Assembly: GCA_036475545.1 (NCBI GenBank)
Contig: JAZGAE010000017.1
Span: forward strand, 1 to 27,177
Length of the DNA stretch: 27,177 nucleotides
Reading direction: 5' to 3'
DNA from: JAZGAE01 sp036475545
GTDB lineage: Bacteria; Pseudomonadota; Alphaproteobacteria; DATDPM01
Part shown: piece by piece, positions 1 through 8,222 of the stretch
Position numbering within the stretch: position 1 is the stretch's first letter
Layout: each line of letters starts with the position of its first letter
Notes under the pieces: model-generated
What the model saw: the letters and a program-made list of their open reading frames with translations, nothing else
Database searches by the model: none
What the model was told of the DNA's origin: nothing
Made by a program: the position numbers and the translations under genes

Positions 1-16
1 GGGGGAAATACGCACA

Positions 17-1945
17 GTGGCAGTAGAGACACCGTTGTTGGATCTGGTGAACGATCCTGCGGACCTGCGGGGGTTTTCGTGTGACGAGCTGAAGCGGCTG
101 GCCGACGAGCTTCGGGCGGAGACGATCGACGCGGTCTCGGTGACGGGGGGTCACCTGGGGGCGTCGCTGGGGGTCGTGGAGCTGACGGTGGCGTTGCACC
201 ACACCTTCGAGACGCCGAAGGACCGGCTGATCTGGGACGTGGGGCACCAGGCGTATCCGCACAAGATCCTGACCGGGCGGCGCGCGCGCATCCGCACGCT
301 CAGGCAGCCGGGGGGCCTGTATGGGTTCACGAAGCGGTCCGAGAGCGCGTACGACCCGTTCGGGGCGGCGCACGCCTCGACGTCGATTTCGGCGGGCCTG
401 GGGATGGCGGTGGCGCGGGACCTTCAGGGCGGCGACAACCACGTGGTGTGCGTGATCGGCGACGGGGCGATGAGCGCGGGCATGGCCTACGAGGCGATGA
501 ACAACGCCGGCTCGATGGACAGCCGGCTGATCGTGGTCCTGAACGACAACGACATGTCGATCGCGCCGCCGGTCGGCGCCATGAGCGCGTACCTGTCGCG
601 GCTGATCTCGAGCCGGGGCTACCGGAGCTTGCGGCACCTGGCGAAGGAGATGGCGAAGAAGTTCCCGCGGCCGCTGGCGCAGGCGGCGCGGCGGGCCGAG
701 GAGTACGCCCGGGGCATGGTCACCGGCGGCACGCTGTTCGAGGAGTTGGGGTTCTTCTACGTGGGTCCGGTGGACGGGCACAACCTGGAGCATCTGGTGC
801 CGGTGCTCCGGAACGTGCGGGACGCGGACGCGGACGGGCCGGTGCTGCTGCACGTGGTGACGCAGAAGGGCAAGGGCTACCCGCCGGCCGAGGCGGCGGC
901 CGACAAGTACCACGGGGTGGGGAAGTTCAACGTGGTCACCGGCGAGCAGTACAAGTCGAAGGCCACCGCGCCGTCGTACACGAGCGTGTTCGCGCAGGCG
1001 CTGATCGCCGAGGCGGAGCGGGACGATCGGATCGTTGCGATCACGGCGGCGATGCCGTCGGGGACGGGGCTCAACAAGTTCGCGGAACGGTTCCCGGAGC
1101 GCTGCTTCGACGTCGGCATCGCCGAGCAGCATGCGGTGACCTTCGCCGCCGGATTGGCGGCGGAGGGCATGAAGCCGTTCGCGGTGATCTACTCGACGTT
1201 CCTGCAGCGGGCCTATGACCAGGTGGTGCACGACGTGGCGATCCAGCAACTGCCGGTGCGCTTCGCCATCGACCGGGCCGGTCTGGTGGGGGCGGACGGG
1301 GCGACCCATGCGGGGTCCTACGACGTCACCTACCTGGCGACGCTGCCCGGGTTCGTGGTGATGGCGGCGGCGGACGAGGCGGAGCTCGTGCGGATGGTGG
1401 CGACCGCGGCCGCGATCTGCGACCGGCCCTCGGCCTTCCGCTACCCCCGCGGCGAGGGCACCGGCGTGGAGCTGCCGGCGGGCGGCGAGCCGCTCGAGAT
1501 CGGCAAGGGCCGCGTGCTTCGGGAAGGCTCCGTGGTGGCGCTCCTGTCCTTCGGGACGCGGCTTTGCGAATGCCTCGAGGCGGCCGACGAGTTGAAGGCG
1601 CGGGGCTTGAGCTGCACCGTGGCCGACGCCCGCTTCGTCAAGCCCTTGGATGGGGACCTGATCCGGCGGCTGGCGGCGGAGCACGAGGTGCTGATCACCA
1701 TCGAGGAAGGGGCGATCGGGGGCTTCGGCGCCCACGTGCTGCACCTGCTTGCCCGCGAGGGGCTGTTGGAGAACGGCCTCAAGGTGCGGCCGATGACGCT
1801 TCCCGACCGCTTCCTGGCCCACGGGTCGCCACGCGGCCAGTACCAGGACGCCGGCCTCGACGCCCCCCACATCGTCGCCACCGCGCTCGCCGCCCTCGGC
1901 CGCGAGAAGGCGCTGGAGAGCATACGAGAATCCGCCCGCGCCTGA
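17..1945 (+). CDS. dxs: 1-deoxy-D-xylulose-5-phosphate synthase
   Basis: Thiamine-diphosphate enzyme that condenses pyruvate with glyceraldehyde 3-phosphate to DXP, the first step of the cytosolic MEP isoprenoid pathway. The 642-residue product has the usual family length. Visible signatures are the N-terminal SVTGGHLGASLG, the HQAYPHKILTGR stretch, the ThDP/Mg motif GDGAMSAGMAYEAMNNAG near residues 150-167, IAEQHAVTFAAGLA (transketolase pyrimidine domain) and DRAGLVGADGATHAG. The start is a GTG; a purine-rich run sits at the extreme left of the window, so an upstream start cannot be fully excluded, but the N-terminus aligns well with the family. It precedes hpnD by 96 bp and probably supplies isoprenoid precursor to the hopanoid genes that follow. 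Third-position base choice changes along the gene, GCG-rich early and GCC-rich late (see findings). Confidence 0.97.
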   Translation: MAVETPLLDLVNDPADLRGFSCDELKRLADELRAETIDAVSVTGGHLGASLGVVELTVALHHTFETPKDRLIWDVGHQAYPHKILTGRRARIRTLRQPGGLYGFTKRSESAYDPFGAAHASTSISAGLGMAVARDLQGGDNHVVCVIGDGAMSAGMAYEAMNNAGSMDSRLIVVLNDNDMSIAPPVGAMSAYLSRLISSRGYRSLRHLAKEMAKKFPRPLAQAARRAEEYARGMVTGGTLFEELGFFYVGPVDGHNLEHLVPVLRNVRDADADGPVLLHVVTQKGKGYPPAEAAADKYHGVGKFNVVTGEQYKSKATAPSYTSVFAQALIAEAERDDRIVAITAAMPSGTGLNKFAERFPERCFDVGIAEQHAVTFAAGLAAEGMKPFAVIYSTFLQRAYDQVVHDVAIQQLPVRFAIDRAGLVGADGATHAGSYDVTYLATLPGFVVMAAADEAELVRMVATAAAICDRPSAFRYPRGEGTGVELPAGGEPLEIGKGRVLREGSVVALLSFGTRLCECLEAADELKARGLSCTVADARFVKPLDGDLIRRLAAEHEVLITIEEGAIGGFGAHVLHLLAREGLLENGLKVRPMTLPDRFLAHGSPRGQYQDAGLDAPHIVATALAALGREKALESIRESARA

Positions 1946-2041
1946 ACACGGGCCGGAGGCGATTCCGCCCCAGTGGGATTTTCCTTGTCGCGCTTGGACC
2001 CGCCTCATAGGTTCGATGGCCCGGACTCGATAAACAGGACA

Positions 2042-2971
2042 ATGACCGAACAAGCCAGCAATTCGGCGCGGCCCGGCACGGCCGCGTCCGGCCCGGAACC
2101 GGTGGCGGGGCGAGCGAGGACCGACTCCCTGGCCGGCGAGGCTGCCCTCGAACACGTCCGGGCCGTGACCGCCGCCTCGGGATCGTCTTTCTATTGGGGG
2201 ATGCGGATTCTCCCCCGCCCGCGGCGGGATGCCATGTACGCCATCTACGCCTTTTGCCGCGAGGTCGACGACATTGCCGACGGCCCGGAGACGCAGGCCC
2301 GAAAGCTCGTGCGCCTCGACGAATGGCGGGCGGAAATCGGCCGACTCTTCGCGGGTATGCCTGAGTCACCGCCCGCCCGGGCACTTCTTGGGCCGGTAAG
2401 GGCGTTCGGCCTCGAGCGCGCGGACTTTCTCGCCGTCATCGACGGCGTTGAGATGGACGCGCGCCAGGTCATGCGCGCCCCCTCCATGGCCGAACTCGAG
2501 CAATATTGCGCACGGGTAGCGGGCGCCGTGGGCCTGCTGTCCATCCGGGCGTTCGGCGACGGCTCGCCCCATGCCCGCTCTTGCGCGCTCGCCCTCGGCC
2601 AGGCGCTGCAATTCACCAACATTCTGCGTGACTTGCACGAGGACGCGGAGCGCGGTCGTCTTTACCTGCCGCGCGAGCTGCTGCTCGCCCACGGGATCGC
2701 CGCCACCGACCCCCAGACCGTGCTGAGGCACCCGGCCCTTCCCGCGGTCTGTGCGGACATCGCGGCTGTCGCGCGGGAGCGTTTCGAAGAAGCCGCGGCG
2801 GCCATCGCCCACTGCGATCGCCGGGCGCTGAAACCGGCGATGATCATGATGATGATTTACCGGCGCATTCTCGACCGGCTCGTGCGCCGCGGCTGGCAGC
2901 GGCTCGACGAGCCCGTCGAGGTAGCGAGACCGGAAAAAATTTGGATTGCGTTCCGGTACGGAATTCTGTGA
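2042..2971 (+). CDS. hpnD: Presqualene diphosphate synthase HpnD
   Basis: Squalene/phytoene-synthase family enzyme that joins two farnesyl diphosphates into presqualene diphosphate for hopanoid synthesis. The 309-residue product shows the family's two aspartate-rich sites: CREVDDIAD near residues 72-80 and NILRDLHEDAERGRLYLP in the middle of the protein. The SSFYWGMRILPRPRR start of the domain is typical of HpnD rather than HpnC. ATG 2042 is preceded by AGGA; a longer in-frame reading from 1973 adds residues with no family resemblance. About 45 residues of low-complexity, Ala/Gly/Pro-rich sequence precede the conserved domain. Its stop overlaps the likely hpnE start in a GTGA. The usual partner HpnC is not in the window. 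Assignment to HpnD over HpnC is by pattern, fairly secure. Confidence 0.92.
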   Translation: MTEQASNSARPGTAASGPEPVAGRARTDSLAGEAALEHVRAVTAASGSSFYWGMRILPRPRRDAMYAIYAFCREVDDIADGPETQARKLVRLDEWRAEIGRLFAGMPESPPARALLGPVRAFGLERADFLAVIDGVEMDARQVMRAPSMAELEQYCARVAGAVGLLSIRAFGDGSPHARSCALALGQALQFTNILRDLHEDAERGRLYLPRELLLAHGIAATDPQTVLRHPALPAVCADIAAVARERFEEAAAAIAHCDRRALKPAMIMMMIYRRILDRLVRRGWQRLDEPVEVARPEKIWIAFRYGIL

Positions 2972-4287
2972 ACCCGGGTGTGATGCGCGCGGAAAGGAAC
3001 ACAGGGACCACTCACGTCATCGGCGCCGGAATCGCCGGGCTGGCCTGCGCGGCGCGGCTCGCGGGGCTCGGCCGGGCGGTCGTCGTTTACGAGGCGACGG
3101 ACCATGGCGGCGGGCGCTGCCGTTCCTTTTTCGACGCCAACCTCGGCCGCCTGATCGACAACGGCAACCATCTGCTGTTCACGGGCAATGATGCGACCCT
3201 CGCCTACCTGGAGGAGATCGGCGCCGGCGACACCCTCGTTAGGGCGCGCCGCGCCGCCTTCCCCTTCGTGGATATCAGAACGGGCCGAAGGTGGACCGTC
3301 CGCCCCAATCGGGGACGGATCCCCTGGTGGATTTTCGCGGCTTCGCGCCGCATCCCCGACACGCGCGCAGCCGATTACTTGGGCGCCCTCAAGCTGCGAT
3401 CCGCTGCGGCGGACGCCACGGTGGCCGACTGCTTCGACACGAGCCGCCCGATTTTCGAGCGCTTTTGGAGGCCGCTGGCGGTCGCCGCCCTCAACATCTC
3501 TCCCGAGGAGGGCGCGGCGCGGCTGCTGTGGCCCGTGGTGGCGCTCACATTCGCCCGCGGCGAGGCGGCCAGCCGACCTTGCGTTCCCCGCGACGGGCTC
3601 TCCGCAAGCTTCGTCACGCCGGCCATCGAATTCCTCAGATCACGCGGCTGCCAGGTCCATTTCAACCGTCGGCTCAGGGCATTCGAGACCTCGAACGGCG
3701 GAGTGCGCAGGCTCCGTTTCGGCGACGACGAGGTAGCCGTGCGGGCCGAAGACGACGTGGTGCTCGCCCTGCCGCCCGCAGGCGTGGCCGAATTGCTGCC
3801 GGACATTCCCGTCCCCACCGAGAGCCGCGGCATCGTCAACGTCCATTTTAGGCTCGACGAGCCGCCGCCGCCCTTGCCGGAGGGAAGCCCCGTCCTCGGG
3901 CTCATCGGCGGGGTCGGCGAATGGGTCTTCCTTCGCGGCGACGTGGCCTCCGTCACCGTGAGCGCGGCCAACGGGCTGGCGGAACAGGACGCCTCCGCCA
4001 TCGGCTCCCGCGTGTGGCCGGAAGTCGCCTGCGCCCTGGAGCTCCCGGCGCGCTCGCAGCAGACCTTGCCGGCCCATCGCGTCGTCAAGGAGCGCCGGGC
4101 CACCTTTGCCCAGACGCCGGCAGCCCTTGCACTGCGCGCCGATACCCGCACCCGATTCGCCAACTTGTTCCTGGCGGGAGACTGGACGAACACCGGGTTG
4201 CCGGCCACAATCGAAGGGGCGGTTCTTTCCGGTCAGGTCGCCGCCAGGGCCGTCGCCCGGCACCGCGAGACCGCACGACCTCCTTGA
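2968..4287 (+). CDS. hpnE: Squalene-forming FAD-dependent amine oxidase HpnE
   Basis: Flavoprotein of the phytoene-desaturase/amine-oxidase family; HpnE reduces hydroxysqualene to squalene in the HpnC-D-E route. A dinucleotide-binding motif VIGAGIAGLACAARLAGLG lies near the N-terminus, followed by an E then GGGRCRSF. The C-terminal FAD-closing segment NLFLAGDWTNTGLPATIEGA is near the end. I chose GTG 2968 because it overlaps the hpnD stop as GTGA, the coupling used repeatedly in this window, giving 439 residues. ATG 2983 is an alternative and also leaves the Rossmann fold intact; a TTG at 2941 would overlap hpnD by 31 bp and is less likely. It is followed by 92 bp before shc. Confidence 0.92.
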   Translation: MNPGVMRAERNTGTTHVIGAGIAGLACAARLAGLGRAVVVYEATDHGGGRCRSFFDANLGRLIDNGNHLLFTGNDATLAYLEEIGAGDTLVRARRAAFPFVDIRTGRRWTVRPNRGRIPWWIFAASRRIPDTRAADYLGALKLRSAAADATVADCFDTSRPIFERFWRPLAVAALNISPEEGAARLLWPVVALTFARGEAASRPCVPRDGLSASFVTPAIEFLRSRGCQVHFNRRLRAFETSNGGVRRLRFGDDEVAVRAEDDVVLALPPAGVAELLPDIPVPTESRGIVNVHFRLDEPPPPLPEGSPVLGLIGGVGEWVFLRGDVASVTVSAANGLAEQDASAIGSRVWPEVACALELPARSQQTLPAHRVVKERRATFAQTPAALALRADTRTRFANLFLAGDWTNTGLPATIEGAVLSGQVAARAVARHRETARPP

Positions 4288-4356
4288 CAAGCGCCTTCAG
4301 GATTCGTACGCCCTCTACTCGATGATAAAAGTCTAATACTCCAGGGAAGCGTGATA

Positions 4357-4368
4357 ACTTTCGAAAGT
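4357..4368. promoter_or_regulatory. 12-bp perfect palindrome just upstream of shc
   Basis: ACTTTCGAAAGT reads identically on both strands and ends 11 nt before the shc ATG, exactly where a ribosome-binding site would be expected. No Shine-Dalgarno sequence is apparent there. It could be an operator or a short RNA stem; its function is unknown. Confidence 0.4.
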
Positions 4369-4379
4369 CTCATCGTTTC

Positions 4380-6350
4380 ATGCACGGATACACCCTAACC
4401 GAGGCCGCCGACCTCGAGTCGGTTCGGTCTCTTGATGTTGAGCTCGACACCGCGATCGAGGACGCGCGGCGCGCGTTGAAGAACCTCCAGGCCGAGGACG
4501 GTCACTGGGTTTTCGAGCTCGAGGCGGACGCCACCATTTCCGCGGAATACGTCCTCCTCAGACACTTCGTGGCCGAGTCGGAAGACGAGATCGACACCGA
4601 GCTCGAAGGAAAGATCGCGGCCTATCTTCGCTCCGTTCAGGGCGCCCACGGCGGCTGGCCGCTCTTCTATGAGGGCGACTTCGACGTATCCGCCACCGTC
4701 AAGGCCTATTACGCCCTGAAGCTCATCGGCGACGATCCGCACGCGCCGCACATGAAACGGGCGCGCGAGGCGGTTCTCGCCCATGGCGGAGCCGCCAAGG
4801 CGAACGTCTTTACCCGTATCACGCTCGCCCTCTTCGGCCAGGTGCCCTGGCGGACCGTGCCGGTCATGCCGGTCGAGATCATGCTGTTTCCGCGCTGGTT
4901 CCCGTTCCACCTGAGCAAGGTGTCCTACTGGTCGCGGATCGTGATCGTTCCGTTACTCATCCTGATGGCGCTGAAGCCGCAGGCGCGAAATCCCCGCGGC
5001 GTGGGCATCGAGGAGCTGTTCGTGACCGCTCCCGATGAGGAACGGCGGTGCCTGGTCAACGCCACGGGCAAGCCGCTGGGGAGCCTGTTCCTCGCCCTGG
5101 ACAGGGTGGTGCGCGTGTGTGAGCCGTTGTTTCCCTCCGGGCTGCGCCGGCGGGCCATCGAGAAGGCGGTCGCCTTCATCACCGAACGCCTCAACGGCGA
5201 GGACGGCTTGGGCGGCATCTTCCCGGCCATGGCGAACACGGTCATCGCCTTCGACGCCCTGGGTTACGCGAAGGACCATCCGGATTTCGCGAGCGCCAAG
5301 GAGTCGATCGAAAAGCTCCTGGTCGTCGACGCGGACAAGGCCTATTGCCAGCCCTGCCTGTCGCCGGTTTGGGATACCGCGCTCGCGGCCTACACCCTGA
5401 TGGAGGCGGGCGAGCCACGCGACAGCGAGCCCGTGCAAGAGGCCATGGACTGGTTGGCCGAGGCTCAGATTCTCGATGTCGAAGGGGACTGGGCCCAGAG
5501 CCGGCCCGGACTGCGGCCGGGCGGGTGGCCGTTCCAGTACCGCAATGACCATTATCCGGACGTGGACGACACGGCGGTCGCGGTCATGGCGCTCGACCGC
5601 GGCGGCAACGGGCGCTATCGGGAAGCCGTCGCCCGCGCGCGCGAGTGGGTCATCGGCATGCAGAGCGAGAACGGCGGTTGGGGTTCCTACGATGCCGACA
5701 ACACGTACGATTACCTCAACCACATCCCCTTCGCCGACCACGGCGCGCTCCTCGATCCGCCCACCGCGGACGTCACGGCGCGCTGCGTTAGCACGCTGTG
5801 TCAGCTGGGCCTTTCCCGCGAGCACCCGGCGGTGGCTCGGGGCCTCGAGTATCTGAGGCGCGAACAGGAGTCGGATGGGTCCTGGTTCGGCCGCTGGGGC
5901 ACCAATTACATCTACGGAGCCTGGTCGGTCCTGAGCGCCTTCAACGCCGCCGGCGAAGACCTTGAGGCGCCGCACATCCGCAGGGCCGTGGAGTGGCTCG
6001 AGTCCCGCCAGCGCGAAGACGGAGGCTGGGGCGAGGACGGCGCCACCTACTGGCCCAAGCGCGGAGACGAGGCGAAGGAGAGCACGCCCTCGCAGACGGC
6101 CTGGGCACTCTTGGCGCTGATCGCGGCGGGCGAGGTCGACAGCGACGCCGTCACCCGGGGCATTCGGTTCCTCCTCGACGCGCCTCGGACGGGCGCCAAG
6201 TGGGAGGAAAAGTGGTTCACCGCCGTTGGCTTCCCCCGGGTGTTATACCTGCGCTACCACGGGTACAGCGCCTATTTCCCGATCTGGGCGCTGGCGCGCT
6301 ATCGCAATCTGACGCGCGGCAATTCGCCGACTTCTAAATACGGGATGTGA
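4380..6350 (+). CDS. shc: Squalene-hopene cyclase
   Basis: Membrane-associated class II triterpene cyclase (HpnF) that converts squalene to hopene/hopanol, the central hopanoid reaction. The 656-residue product is of family length. The protonating DxDD motif is DVDD at residues 394-397, in HYPDVDDTAVAVMAL. Several QW-type repeats are visible, including GHWVFELEADATISAEY near the N-terminus, ENGGWGSYDADN, SDGSWFGRWGTNYIYGAW and EDGGWGEDGATYWP. The C-terminal KWFTAVGFPRVLYLRYHGY matches the family end. Start ATG 4380 is the first plausible start but has no good Shine-Dalgarno; a 12-bp palindrome occupies that region. Its TGA overlaps the GTG of hpnG (GTGA), indicating coupling. Confidence 0.98.
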   Translation: MHGYTLTEAADLESVRSLDVELDTAIEDARRALKNLQAEDGHWVFELEADATISAEYVLLRHFVAESEDEIDTELEGKIAAYLRSVQGAHGGWPLFYEGDFDVSATVKAYYALKLIGDDPHAPHMKRAREAVLAHGGAAKANVFTRITLALFGQVPWRTVPVMPVEIMLFPRWFPFHLSKVSYWSRIVIVPLLILMALKPQARNPRGVGIEELFVTAPDEERRCLVNATGKPLGSLFLALDRVVRVCEPLFPSGLRRRAIEKAVAFITERLNGEDGLGGIFPAMANTVIAFDALGYAKDHPDFASAKESIEKLLVVDADKAYCQPCLSPVWDTALAAYTLMEAGEPRDSEPVQEAMDWLAEAQILDVEGDWAQSRPGLRPGGWPFQYRNDHYPDVDDTAVAVMALDRGGNGRYREAVARAREWVIGMQSENGGWGSYDADNTYDYLNHIPFADHGALLDPPTADVTARCVSTLCQLGLSREHPAVARGLEYLRREQESDGSWFGRWGTNYIYGAWSVLSAFNAAGEDLEAPHIRRAVEWLESRQREDGGWGEDGATYWPKRGDEAKESTPSQTAWALLALIAAGEVDSDAVTRGIRFLLDAPRTGAKWEEKWFTAVGFPRVLYLRYHGYSAYFPIWALARYRNLTRGNSPTSKYGM

Positions 6351-7060
6351 GCGGGCCCGCGCCGGCGCGGCTCGGCATCGTCACCGGCCTCGCCGCGGAG
6401 GCGGACCGCATCGCCCGGGCGGCCCGGGGCCTTTCTGACGGCCCCTTGCCGCTCGTTTTCTGCTCCGGCGCCGACGCGGGCCGCGCCCAGGACGGCGCCG
6501 CCCGCCTGATCGCCGACGGCGCCGAGGGTCTCGTGAGCTTCGGGATCGCCGGCGGCCTGGACCCGGCGCTCGAGCCCGGCGAACTGGTCCTCGCCGACGC
6601 CGTGGTCACGCCGGACGGAGAACGCGTGGCGAGCGACCGTGGCTGGCGCAACCGGTTCCTCGCCCTGAGCCAGAGCAGACAGCCTGTCACGGTCGCGGCG
6701 ATTGCGGGCGCCGACGGACCGCTCACCACCCTCGCCGCCAAGCGGGCACTCTCAAACGCCACCGGCGCGGCCGCCGTGGACATGGAAAGCCACGCCGTGG
6801 CTCGAGCCGCTTCCGCCGCCGGCGTTCCGTTTCTCTCGCTCCGCGCGGTGGCGGACCCTGCGGCACGCGCGGTGCCGGCGTGCGCGCTCTCAGGAGTCGG
6901 CAGCGACGGGCGAATGCGCCCGCTTCCCGTCCTGCGCGAGTTGGTTCTAAAGCCGTGGGAGTTGCCGGCGCTCGTCGCCGTCGGGCGGGATACCGGGGCG
7001 GCGCTCGCCAGCCTAGGCCGCGTCGCCGAGCTTGTTCTCCGCGCCTTCGCCCGCGGCTAG
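6347..7060 (+). CDS. hpnG: HpnG, adenosylhopane nucleosidase/phosphorylase
   Basis: Member of the nucleoside-phosphorylase/MTA-SAH-nucleosidase superfamily; HpnG removes adenine from adenosylhopane on the way to bacteriohopanepolyols. The 237-residue product opens with LGIVTGLAAEADRIARAA and carries LVSFGIAGGLDPALEPGELVLAD and the AVDMESHAVARAASAAGVPFLSLRAVAD segment, where the glutamate of DMES is the family's substrate-binding residue. GTG 6347 overlaps the shc stop. The 3' end overlaps the 3' end of hpnH on the other strand by 48 bp. It is last in the plus-strand hopanoid run. Confidence 0.9.
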   Translation: MSGPAPARLGIVTGLAAEADRIARAARGLSDGPLPLVFCSGADAGRAQDGAARLIADGAEGLVSFGIAGGLDPALEPGELVLADAVVTPDGERVASDRGWRNRFLALSQSRQPVTVAAIAGADGPLTTLAAKRALSNATGAAAVDMESHAVARAASAAGVPFLSLRAVADPAARAVPACALSGVGSDGRMRPLPVLRELVLKPWELPALVAVGRDTGAALASLGRVAELVLRAFARG

Positions 7061-8173
7061 GCCGGGCTCGTCCAGCTCGGTCATCATTCGCTCGACGTGC
7101 CCTTCGAACACGTAGCGCGTGGGCCGGGCGTTCTCCAACGGGATCTCCGGCGCCATCGGGCCTTCGGTGCGCACCCCCTTTAACGCCACGCTCAGGGCCT
7201 TGAGTGGCCTGGCGACCGCGTCCGCCACGGCGGTCGCCTCATAGCCGCAATGGGCCATGCAGTCGGCGCATTTCTCGTAATTGCCGGTGCCGTAGCGGTC
7301 CCAGTCGGTCTCCTCCATCAGCTCCTTGAAGCTGCCGGCAAAGCCCTCGCCGAGGAGGTAGCAAGGCCGCTGCCAGCCGAAGATGTTGCGGGTCGGATTG
7401 CCCCACGGCGTGCAGTGGTACTGTTGATTGCCGGCCAGGAAGTCAAGGTACAGGCTGGAATGGGTGAGCCGCCATTTCTTGCCGCCCTCCCGACGGAAGA
7501 TGTCGCGGAAGAGCTGCTTGGTCTTCTGCCGATTGAGGAAGTGCTGCTGGTCGGGGGCCCGCTCATAGGCGTAGCCGGGCGAGACCGTGATCCCCTCGAC
7601 TCCCAGCCTCATGGCGTAGTCGAAGAAATCGGCGACGTTTTCGGCGTCCGCCCCGTCGAAGAGGGTGCAGTTGACGTTCACGCGAAAGCCCCTGTCGCGC
7701 GCCGTCTCGATGGCCTCCACCGCCCGGTCGAACACCCCTTCCTGGCAGACGGCGTCGTCGTGATGCTCGCGGTCGCCGTCAAGATGAACCGAAAAAGTAA
7801 GGTATGGACTGGGCGTGAAGAGGTGGAGCTTCTTCTTGAGCAGCAGTGCGTTCGTACAGAGATAAACGAACTTCTTGCGCTCGATGATGCCGGCCACGAT
7901 CTCCGCGATCTCCTTGTGCAGCAAGGGCTCACCACCGGGGATGGAGACCACCGGCGCCCCGCATTCGTCGACAGCATCGAGGCATTCCTGCACGCTGAGG
8001 CGCTTGTTGAGGATGGGATCCGGGTAATCGATCTTGCCGCAACCGGCGCAGGCCAGGTTGCACCGGAACAGCGGCTCGAGCATCAGCACGAGCGGGTATC
8101 TGTCGCACCCCCGAAGCCGCTGCTTCAGGACATACGCACCGACGCGAATCTGTTGGATGAGCGGAACGGACAC
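7013..8173 (-). CDS. hpnH: Radical SAM adenosylhopane synthase HpnH
   Basis: Radical SAM enzyme that adds the 5'-deoxyadenosyl group to diploptene, creating the extended C35 side chain. The 386-residue protein has the cluster-binding CxxxCxxC at C38, C42 and C45 (FRCNLACAGCGKI), SIPGGEPLLHKEI as the SAM-contacting GGEP motif, and a cysteine-containing C-terminal region (KCADCMAHCGYEA) as in HpnH. It starts at GTG 8173 with no clear Shine-Dalgarno, 49 bp after ispH, so it is probably co-transcribed from upstream. It converges on hpnG with overlapping 3' ends, unlike a simple hpnG-hpnH tandem. Confidence 0.95.
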   Translation of the reverse strand: MSVPLIQQIRVGAYVLKQRLRGCDRYPLVLMLEPLFRCNLACAGCGKIDYPDPILNKRLSVQECLDAVDECGAPVVSIPGGEPLLHKEIAEIVAGIIERKKFVYLCTNALLLKKKLHLFTPSPYLTFSVHLDGDREHHDDAVCQEGVFDRAVEAIETARDRGFRVNVNCTLFDGADAENVADFFDYAMRLGVEGITVSPGYAYERAPDQQHFLNRQKTKQLFRDIFRREGGKKWRLTHSSLYLDFLAGNQQYHCTPWGNPTRNIFGWQRPCYLLGEGFAGSFKELMEETDWDRYGTGNYEKCADCMAHCGYEATAVADAVARPLKALSVALKGVRTEGPMAPEIPLENARPTRYVFEGHVERMMTELDEPGLAAGEGAENKLGDAA

Positions 8174-8222
8174 AGGCTAACTTCGTTGTTATCCGGTCGC
8201 GGCGTTCGTCGCCCCTTCCGGG

